NCBI GenBank assembly: GCA_021299615.1
Contig: JAJTHC010000216.1
Coordinates: forward strand, 1 to 6,301
Origin: Vampirovibrionales bacterium
Lineage (GTDB): Bacteria; Cyanobacteriota; Vampirovibrionia; Vampirovibrionales; JAJTHC01
DNA: 6,301 nt
Direction of reading: 5' to 3'
Positions within the stretch are counted from its first letter, which is position 1. Every line of letters begins with the position of its first letter. This document shows, one piece after another, positions 1 to 5,121 of the stretch. A program made the translations under genes and the position numbers. The notes under the pieces were generated by a model. The model worked only from the letters and a program-made list of their open reading frames with translations. It was not told where the DNA came from and made no database searches.

Positions 1-468
1 AATCATAAACTCACGACGGCTGTAGCCTAAGGCTTCTAATTCTTGAATGCTGTTTTGCATCCATGTAAACTCTTCAGGGTAAAGCCAAACCCGAATGTTG
101 CTGGGGTACTGTAAATAAGTGGCAGTACCGTTAGCGGTGTTAGGGTAAGTATCTTGCCTAAAACTAGCGACCGAATCAAAGCTTCTGACAAAGTTAGGCA
201 CGCCAGTCATAAAATTATTCTGTTCTTGTGTGGCACAACCGTCTCCATCTAAGTCCACATTTAAAGGCGTTACGCCGTAAGTAGACACAATGCGTTTATG
301 TACAGAACTTAAGTGTTCTAGGTAGGTGTCGACTTTTCGTCCTAGGGTGGTGTCTGATTTGTTGGGATTAAGTAGTTGAAAGCTCATGGCGATTAAAACC
401 CCTAAAATCAAAAGGGAAACCAAAATTTCGGTCATGTTATAGGCATTTTGAAAGGACTTGAATTTCAT
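1..468 (-). CDS. Type IV pilin-like / pseudopilin protein, 3' end cut by window edge
   Basis: The first 156 codons are visible, with no stop before the window edge. The N-terminus has a short basic leader (MKFKSFQNA) and then YNMTEILVSLLILGVLIAMSF, a hydrophobic helix of the type IV pilin class with the conserved Glu at mature position +5 (residue 14). Cleavage by a prepilin peptidase would fall between Ala9 and Tyr10; the usual residues are Gly and Phe, so this site is atypical. The body carries a DLDGDG stretch (residues 72-77) that resembles a calcium-binding loop. Start choice: GGAG at 476-479 lies 7 nt before the ATG. The family would act as a major or minor pilin or a type II secretion pseudopilin in the periplasm. 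A PilC/GspF gene lies about 4.6 kb away on the same strand. The exact role is unknown because the C-terminus is missing. Confidence 0.8.
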   Translation of the reverse strand, partial: MKFKSFQNAYNMTEILVSLLILGVLIAMSFQLLNPNKSDTTLGRKVDTYLEHLSSVHKRIVSTYGVTPLNVDLDGDGCATQEQNNFMTGVPNFVRSFDSVASFRQDTYPNTANGTATYLQYPSNIRVWLYPEEFTWMQNSIQELEALGYSRREFMI

Positions 469-475
469 AAGAACA

Positions 476-479
476 CTCC
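476..479 (-). promoter_or_regulatory. Ribosome binding site of the pilin-like gene
   Basis: GGAG on the minus strand lies 7 nt before the ATG at 468. It supports this start, which also gives a normal short prepilin leader. Confidence 0.6.
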
Positions 480-569
480 ATTTACGATAGTCACAGATAA
501 AAAAAGACTTAAAGACGACATCGACGCTTTGACGGATAACTTTACAGGGGTCGTTTAAATGCGTTACCT

Positions 570-597
570 TTGTTACATAGCGAAAATGTGATACAAT
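570..597 (+). promoter_or_regulatory. Probable sigma-70-type extended -10 promoter for the TonB-like operon
   Basis: TACAAT at 592-597 is preceded by TG one base upstream (589-590), which makes an extended -10. A weak -35, TTGTTA (570-575), sits 16 bp upstream. Transcription would start near 604, about 30 nt before the ATG at 633. No operator-like palindrome was recognised. No convincing promoter was found for the divergent pilin-like gene in the same spacer. Confidence 0.55.
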
Positions 598-617
598 GAA
601 AAAAGATTATTTTAGAT

Positions 618-623
618 GAGGAA
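618..623 (+). promoter_or_regulatory. Ribosome binding site of the TonB-like gene
   Basis: GAGGAA is 9 nt upstream of the ATG at 633. Nearby ATG (616) and GTG (628) triplets are out of frame. Confidence 0.6.
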
Positions 624-632
624 TATTGTGCG

Positions 633-1763
633 ATGTCTCGTTCTGCGTATGAAAACTACAATCCGTTTTTGAATGGAAGTGCTGCCACTTTAAATCCCTT
701 GCCTGATTACTTGCAAGCCGTGATTGAAGATGTGTCTCAAGCCAAAAAGGATGCCGTCTTAAATGGTGAAAACTTAGGACGCTCAGCCCTCAGTCATGTG
801 GGCTTGGTTTTATTACTCTTGTGCTTTTTGACGGTGAGCAGTCTCTTGGGCTGGAACTTCAACGAAGTCACGCCTCCTGAACTGGCGATAGACAAGCAAA
901 CCCCCATCGAGTTTGTCATCGTCAACAATACGAAACCTGAAACGCCACGCAATCCACAAACACGCAACCGAGCTAAAGTTGCCTCTCGTAGCGGAGGCGT
1001 CAAAACACAGAGCCAAAACAAGCGTGAAGCCACACAATCTTCAGGCGGGAGACCTTCTGTTGCTCAATCCGCTCAACGACAAGGTTCCAAAGCCCCCACC
1101 CCAACGCAAGAATCTGCCCCAAAAGCCGAAAAACTAGCTAAAAGTCAAAAGCCTTGGTGGCAAGTGGAAGCCCCTACACAGAAGCGTCCAATCGGGGTGA
1201 AAAAATCGACGGCACCCACCTCTAGCGGAGGCGGTAGCCCTCAATCGAAAAGCCCAGCAGGGCAAGGTGATGATGACTTGGCACCACTCACCAAGCCTAG
1301 CTCTACCGCAGGGGGCAAAGGCACAGGTTCCGCCACACGGATCAAATCCAACGACGTAGGCAATGGTGAACGTAATCAATCGGCAACGGCTTCAAGCGTC
1401 AAGGGAGCAGGAGGCAACGGCAAGTTCAGCTCCAAAGGTCAGAACGGCGGCGGCGGTGGACTCGCTGGCGTGGATGCCGTGGTGGATGTCGACATGTCGC
1501 CTTATATTTCAAATGTGCAACGTCGCATTTATCGTAATTGGCGACCTTCCTTGGAATTAAGCTCGCTTACTTCTGAATATACGCTCGTCATTTCTCGCAC
1601 GGGGGCGTTAGTCAACTATCGCTTGAAACGCTCCAGTGGTAACGCCTTATTTGAACAGTTGGCGGCTTCTGCCATTACGGCAACGACGTTTCCGCCTTTG
1701 CCAGCGGGCTATCGGGGGCAGTCGGTGGTGATTGATTTTTACTTTGATTATGATAGAAAATAG
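633..1763 (+). CDS. TonB/TolA-like energy-transducing protein with C-terminal TonB domain
   Basis: This 376-residue protein has a cytoplasmic N-terminus of about 50 residues and one membrane span (about 52-74). A long Gly/Ser/Pro/Lys/Gln-rich periplasmic linker (about 95-285) follows, then a TonB/TolA-type C-terminal domain (about 289-374). The domain shows YISNVQRRIYRNW at its start, SRTGALVNYRLKRSSG in the middle and FPPLPAGYRGQSVVIDFYF at its end. Proteins of this form span the periplasm and pass energy from an inner-membrane ion channel (ExbBD or TolQR) to the outer membrane; those partners are not in view. The N-terminal extension before the span is longer than in classical TonB. GAGGAA (618-623) lies 9 nt before the ATG and supports the start. 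It is the first gene of a two-gene operon with the acyl synthetase. The domain call is firm; whether it works as TonB, as TolA or in another export system is open. Confidence 0.85.
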   Translation: MSRSAYENYNPFLNGSAATLNPLPDYLQAVIEDVSQAKKDAVLNGENLGRSALSHVGLVLLLLCFLTVSSLLGWNFNEVTPPELAIDKQTPIEFVIVNNTKPETPRNPQTRNRAKVASRSGGVKTQSQNKREATQSSGGRPSVAQSAQRQGSKAPTPTQESAPKAEKLAKSQKPWWQVEAPTQKRPIGVKKSTAPTSSGGGSPQSKSPAGQGDDDLAPLTKPSSTAGGKGTGSATRIKSNDVGNGERNQSATASSVKGAGGNGKFSSKGQNGGGGGLAGVDAVVDVDMSPYISNVQRRIYRNWRPSLELSSLTSEYTLVISRTGALVNYRLKRSSGNALFEQLAASAITATTFPPLPAGYRGQSVVIDFYFDYDRK

Positions 1764-1766
1764 GAG
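1762..1766 (+). promoter_or_regulatory. Ribosome binding site of the acyl synthetase, overlapping the upstream stop codon
   Basis: AGGAG starts inside the TAG stop of the TonB-like gene and lies 8 nt before the ATG at 1775. The overlap suggests the two genes are translated from one mRNA. Confidence 0.65.
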
Positions 1767-1774
1767 CTTTTAAA

Positions 1775-3460
1775 ATGAGTCAAAGCACACTAAAACAACG
1801 AACCGATTTTCACAGTATTGAAGAGCTACAACTTCCTTTTATGACGTTTTTATCCATTTTAAGGCACTTGTTGCAAAGTCCCCGTTCGCATTATGATGCC
1901 TTTGTTACCAGTGAGTTTCGCTTGAAAAACGATGAGTTCGTGCAACAAGTGATTGGACTAGCCACTGCCCTTAAAAAAGAATGGAAGCTCAAAAAGGGAG
2001 ACAAAGTTGCTCTTTTGTTTTGGAATCAACCCGAGTTTTTCGTCAGCTTTTTTGCCCTTCGCCTCATCGGTGCTGTACCTGTTCCCATCAACATTTTAAT
2101 GACGCCTCAAGACATGGGCTATGTGCTTGCTCATGCTGAAATTACGGGTATTCTCGCCACAGAGATATTAGCCCTTCAACTTGCGGAACAAAAAAACTGT
2201 TCCGTTGAACAGTTGCCCTTTCCTCTTTTAATAGCCAACGCCGCCGAATCTGAAAAAAGCAGTTTTGAAAAGAAAATTAGCTTCTATGCACCAGCCATCC
2301 ACACCCTTGAAGATGAGCTTGATGCCTTTGATGCCTTAATGCGTTCCGAAAAAAGCTCAAATAACGAACTGGCGTTTTTGATTTATACGTCTGGCACCAC
2401 GGGCTTTCCGAAAGGCGTGATGTTGAGCGAACGCAATATCTTGAGCAACTTGGCAGGCTTTCAAACCGCCCTTAACATTCAACGAGACGGCGAACGCTTC
2501 TTGTTAGGATTACCCGTATTTCACTGCTATGGTTTGATTTGTGCCTTATTCGCCATTGCCGAACGAGCCACCGTCATTTGTGTGCCTCGCTTTAACCCCA
2601 AGCAAATCGTAGACTTCCTTAAAACCGAAGCCGTTACCGTTTTACCGCTGGTACCCACCATGTTTACGGTGTTGTTGCAAGCGGCTAAACGTAAAGCGTC
2701 GCATGAAGAAGTCCATTCGGAAAAACCATTCCCTACCTTGCATACCTGTATTTCTGGAGGTGCCGCTTTACCCGAAACGTTATTGCAAACCATTCAAGAA
2801 AATTTGAATGTACAAGTCTTAGAAGGCTACGGCTTGAGCGAAACGTCTCCTGTGATTGCGGTGAATACGGCTCAGCGTGGTGCGGTGGCTGGTGCCGTGG
2901 GGCAACCCTTGGTGAATCTGCGGTTGCGTTTGGTGAACCATGAAACAGGCGACGTTCTACCGATTGAAGCAGGCAAAGCCAGTGCGGAAGGTGAAATCCA
3001 AGTCGCTGGGGACAGCGTCATGCTCGGCTATTATAAAAATGAAGACGAAACGGCGAAAGTCTTATGTGCGGATGGTTGGTTTAAAACAGGCGATTTAGGG
3101 CATATTGATGCCGAAGGCTTATTGCGTATTTCAGGCGGTCGTTTGAAGGATTTGATTATTCGAGCAGGTGAAAATATCGCTCCTTTGCCGATTGAACGCA
3201 TTTTGGTTCAGCATGAAGCCGTGGCTCATGTGGCGGTTTTGCCGTTGAAGGATGAAAAGCTTGGTGAAGCCTTATGTGCTTGTATTGAGCTGATGCCTGA
3301 GTCGAAAGAAATCGATCAAAAAACGCTTCAGCAGGAACTTTCTGCCTTGGTAAGGCAGCAGTTGTCGGCGTCTTACACGCCTGATGCGTATCGCTTTTTT
3401 GACGAATTGCCGAAGAATCCGACAGGCAAAATTGTCAAAAAACAGATTGTGCTGTATTGA
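1775..3460 (+). CDS. AMP-forming acyl-CoA (or acyl-ACP) synthetase, class I adenylate-forming family
   Basis: This complete 561-residue enzyme would activate a carboxylic acid, probably a fatty acid, with ATP to an acyl-adenylate and then transfer it to CoA or a carrier protein. All core motifs are visible: the phosphate-binding loop YTSGTTGFPKG (204-214), LPVFHCYGL (246-254), GYGLSETSP (351-359), GWFKTGDLG (434-442), the hinge GRLKDLIIRAGENIAP (455-470) and the C-terminal catalytic lysine K552 in NPTGKIVKKQ. The length fits the medium/long-chain FadD-like branch. There is no signal peptide or clear membrane span, so it should be cytosolic or peripheral. It lies 11 bp after the TonB-like gene and shares its promoter. 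Its substrate and acceptor cannot be read from the sequence. The operon with a TonB-like gene hints at envelope lipid recycling or uptake of an acyl substrate, but that is inference. Confidence 0.9.
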   Translation: MSQSTLKQRTDFHSIEELQLPFMTFLSILRHLLQSPRSHYDAFVTSEFRLKNDEFVQQVIGLATALKKEWKLKKGDKVALLFWNQPEFFVSFFALRLIGAVPVPINILMTPQDMGYVLAHAEITGILATEILALQLAEQKNCSVEQLPFPLLIANAAESEKSSFEKKISFYAPAIHTLEDELDAFDALMRSEKSSNNELAFLIYTSGTTGFPKGVMLSERNILSNLAGFQTALNIQRDGERFLLGLPVFHCYGLICALFAIAERATVICVPRFNPKQIVDFLKTEAVTVLPLVPTMFTVLLQAAKRKASHEEVHSEKPFPTLHTCISGGAALPETLLQTIQENLNVQVLEGYGLSETSPVIAVNTAQRGAVAGAVGQPLVNLRLRLVNHETGDVLPIEAGKASAEGEIQVAGDSVMLGYYKNEDETAKVLCADGWFKTGDLGHIDAEGLLRISGGRLKDLIIRAGENIAPLPIERILVQHEAVAHVAVLPLKDEKLGEALCACIELMPESKEIDQKTLQQELSALVRQQLSASYTPDAYRFFDELPKNPTGKIVKKQIVLY

Positions 3461-3478
3461 GCCTTCTATAGTGTTCGA

Positions 3479-4624
3479 TTAAGCCATCGCTTCCTTATTG
3501 ACGACTTCCCCGTCTTCCCCATAAATCGGAATATGAATCTCTTCCTTAATCGGTAAGATTTTTAAATCCTTTTTAGGAACTTCCTTGACAGTGGTCTTTT
3601 TGTCGGAATGGGCTGGTTGTTCTTTTACTGGCTTGGGTTTTGGAATTTCTTCTACCAGCACAGGAATCGCTTCTTTCGCCGCCTTATTTTCAATGCTATA
3701 GCGATGCGTCGAATCAATTAACACTTTTTCTCTTTGTGCGGCAAGGCTTGGATCTGAACGCTTTTCTTGCTCACGACTATGCAACACAATATCGATGCGT
3801 CGGTTCTTAGCTCTATTTTGGGGCGTGCTGTTCGACGTCACAGGGCGACTGTCTGCATACCCTATTGCCACTAAATCGGTGGGGGTGTAACGATGGTAGT
3901 TAATAAAGTGACGCACGACGGCACAGGCTCTTGCTGAAGAAAGTTCCCAGTTAGACGGGTAACGCCCTGAAATGGGCGAAGAATCCGTATGCCCTTCAAT
4001 ATGCACCAAGTGGCTAGGTGTACTTTTCAATAGGCGACTTGCCACTTGATCTAAAAAGCGAATGCTATGGGGGTTGAGCCTGGCGGAACCTGAAGGGAAA
4101 AGCAAGCGACTGTCAAAACTAATTTTAATGCCTCGTTCTTGCAAGGTGACTTCTAAGCCTCTTAAAGGGACACCTTCTAGGTCTTTGACTTGTTCTTTGA
4201 AGCCTTCAGCAGGGCTTAAGTCGCCGTTTGCTATGGCTTTAGCAATATCCTGTTGAAGTTCATTGGCGACTTCATCCAACTTTTCAAGGAGTTCTTCCAT
4301 TTGCTTTTTTTCGCCGTGGGTTAAAATCAGGCTTTCATATTTACCCACCACACCTTCACCTTTACCTGTTTCTTCAAAGGCAGGGTTGGGCTTATCCGTC
4401 GGGGTGCTTTGCCCTTGAAAAACAGAGGCAATGCCTTTCAGCAGAGTTTCTTGTTGAAAGGATTTTTTAATTTCTTCGGCGGCTTTATTATTGTCCGTTA
4501 ATTTGGATTGAGCAATAGCGTAAAGGGCGGTAAAGGTGGCAAAAAGTAGGGTAATAAAGTCGGCATAAGAGACCAACCAACGTTCTAGGTTTTCATGTTC
4601 GGGGTGTTTTTTATGCCGTGCCAT
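3479..4624 (-). CDS. MotB-like / OmpA-domain protein (flagellar stator-type), solitary
   Basis: This 381-residue protein (from the chosen start) opens like MotB: MARHKKHPEHENLERWLVSYADFITLLFATFTALYAIA. It has one membrane span (about 16-38) and the proton-carrying aspartate (D22). A helical linker (about 45-160) leads to an OmpA/MotB peptidoglycan-binding domain (about 163-283). That domain has EGHTDSSP with D214, the LSSARA arginine R232, and NRAKNRRIDI near 270-279. A Lys/Pro/Glu-rich tail of about 97 residues follows, which most MotB proteins lack. The upstream ATG at 4639 would add MRPPS; I chose 4624 because MotB proteins normally begin MAR-K-K. Neither start has a strong ribosome binding site; only GAGA at 4634-4637 is well placed. 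MotB pairs with MotA to make the stator, but no motA is adjacent. It converges with the acyl synthetase gene, leaving 18 bp. Confidence 0.85.
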   Translation of the reverse strand: MARHKKHPEHENLERWLVSYADFITLLFATFTALYAIAQSKLTDNNKAAEEIKKSFQQETLLKGIASVFQGQSTPTDKPNPAFEETGKGEGVVGKYESLILTHGEKKQMEELLEKLDEVANELQQDIAKAIANGDLSPAEGFKEQVKDLEGVPLRGLEVTLQERGIKISFDSRLLFPSGSARLNPHSIRFLDQVASRLLKSTPSHLVHIEGHTDSSPISGRYPSNWELSSARACAVVRHFINYHRYTPTDLVAIGYADSRPVTSNSTPQNRAKNRRIDIVLHSREQEKRSDPSLAAQREKVLIDSTHRYSIENKAAKEAIPVLVEEIPKPKPVKEQPAHSDKKTTVKEVPKKDLKILPIKEEIHIPIYGEDGEVVNKEAMA

Positions 4625-4665
4625 GGAAGGGGGTCTCATTAAAAGAAAGGGGGGTATGCTTTTTT

Positions 4666-4694
4666 AGTATAACGAAAGAAAAGCGATGCTTCAT
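4666..4694 (-). promoter_or_regulatory. Possible promoter of the motB-like gene
   Basis: On the minus strand TATACT (4671-4666) is a good -10. Seventeen bases upstream is ATGAAG (4694-4689), a poor -35. The start of transcription would be near 4659, giving a leader of about 35 nt. Confidence 0.4.
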
Positions 4695-4736
4695 ACGGAA
4701 GGGTTTAAAATCATCCGATTGGGCTTGCTGGGGGTG

Positions 4737-4896
4737 TATAGCCGAGCTTATACCAATTCTTAGTTTAAATAGCGTCTGGCGTCTTCGTTGTCGCTACGAT
4801 TCTCGATGTGCTTATGCTCGTCTCTGTACAATCACACATCTGCGAGTCTAGGCTCCTAGAATAGCCTAAGTACAGAAAACTCTAAACTTGGCTATA
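4737..4896. repeat. Structured intergenic repeat, copy A (about 160 bp)
   Basis: The ends are imperfect inverted repeats: TATAGCCGAGCTTA (4737-4750) against TAAACTTGGCTATA (4883-4896). An inner stem pairs CTCG-ATGTG (4802-4810) with CACAT-x3-CGAG (4835-4846). A further hairpin pairs TAGGCT (4849-4854) with AGCCTA (4863-4868) around an 8-nt loop. It shares these islands with copy B: TTGTCGCTACGATT (4788-4801), TTATG, TCTGT, TCTAGGCTCCT (4847-4857), TAGCCTA and GTACAGAAAACTCT (4870-4883). The ends and inner stem differ from those of copy B but keep pairing. It could be a structured RNA or a fold-back, MITE-like element. TATA at both ends would suit a TA target, which is inference. Confidence 0.65.
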
Positions 4897-4925
4897 TAAT
4901 TTCCTACAGCGTCTCTTCATTGTTG
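4896..4925. repeat. Half copy of the same repeat family (left part only)
   Basis: ATAATTTCC followed by CTACAG (4896-4909) matches the left arm of copy B (4977-4992, with one extra C between the blocks). AGCGTCT then CTTCATTGTTG (4908-4925) matches the left part of copy A (4771-4777 and 4783-4793, one mismatch in each half of the second block). It therefore links the otherwise different left arms of A and B. The conserved right part is absent. It abuts or slightly overlaps the right end of copy A. Confidence 0.45.
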
Positions 4926-4943
4926 GAACCCGTTGCGTAGGGA

Positions 4944-4956
4944 CGGATTGCATCCG
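4944..4956. repeat. Short GC-rich hairpin (CGGAT-TGC-ATCCG)
   Basis: A 5-bp perfect stem with a 3-nt loop extends to 7 positions with one mismatch (G-A-CGGAT against ATCCG-C-C, 4942-4958). Its context, GTAGGGACGG...CCGCC, resembles widespread small dispersed palindromes that I recall from many genomes. No T-run follows on either strand, so it is not a typical intrinsic terminator. Confidence 0.4.
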
Positions 4957-4963
4957 CCAAAAA

Positions 4964-5114
4964 TATAGTGTTTTAGATAATTTCCCCTACAGTGCCTATA
5001 CTTTGTCGCTACGATTATTTTGTTCTGTTATGTAGGTCTGTTCTACACGCCCTCACAAAATAATCTAGGCTCCTCGTCTAGCCTACTGTACGGAAAACTC
5101 TTTAAAACACTATA
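4964..5114. repeat. Structured intergenic repeat, copy B (about 151 bp)
   Basis: Perfect 12-bp inverted ends, TATAGTGTTTTA (4964-4975) and TAAAACACTATA (5103-5114), continue imperfectly inward to TACAGT/ACTGTA. An inner perfect 11-bp stem pairs GATTATTTTGT (5013-5023) with ACAAAATAATC (5055-5065). A 6-bp hairpin pairs TAGGCT (5066-5071) with AGCCTA (5080-5085) around an 8-nt loop. The islands shared with copy A are TTGTCGCTACGATT (5003-5016), TCTAGGCTCCT (5064-5074), TAGCCTA (5079-5085) and GTACGGAAAACTCT (5088-5101, one difference). The distance between the first two islands is 61 nt here and 59 nt in A. The element begins 7 bp after the pilC/gspF stop, so it would form the 3' end of that transcript. 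Confidence 0.7.
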
Positions 5115-5121
5115 AAAGGAG

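Larger units (their letters stand above)
4640..5121. other. 482-bp gap without a protein gene, filled by structured repeats
   Basis: No convincing coding sequence is seen. Reading left to right, the gap holds the likely motB-like promoter (4666-4694), repeat copy A (4737-4896), a half copy (4896-4925), a GC-rich hairpin (4944-4956) and repeat copy B (4964-5114). Seven bases then remain before the pilC/gspF stop codon. No motA remnant is visible. The open frame on the plus strand at 4618-4851 runs through the promoter and copy A and has no protein-family features. Confidence 0.7.

Noticed and set aside
469..569. Promoter for the divergent pilin-like gene
   Set aside because: Several AT-rich hexamers were examined on the minus strand, but none had a -10 and -35 at acceptable spacing.
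794..1560. Several short open frames overlapping the TonB-like gene on both strands
   Set aside because: They are shadows of the low-complexity linker coding sequence, without ribosome sites or domains.
3395..3442. Imperfect inverted repeat with arms TTTTTTGAC...GCC and GGC...GTCAAAAAA near the end of the acyl synthetase gene, considered as a bidirectional terminator
   Set aside because: On both strands the T-run comes before the stem and an A-run after it, the reverse of an intrinsic terminator. It also lies in the conserved C-terminal catalytic segment, so the bases are explained by the protein.
4618..4851. Open frame on the plus strand across the motB-like start and repeat copy A
   Set aside because: It overlaps the start of the motB-like gene, its promoter and the repeat, has no recognisable domain, and its second half is repeat sequence.
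4737..5114. CRISPR array or tRNA genes as explanation of the repeated, foldable sequence
   Set aside because: The copies are long, diverged and only two and a half in number, with no regular short repeat and spacer. No T-loop consensus or acceptor stem with CCA context was found.
4737..5114. Simple MITE pair or insertion-sequence remnants
   Set aside because: Not excluded, but the terminal repeats differ between copies while staying complementary within each, and no transposase fragment is seen.
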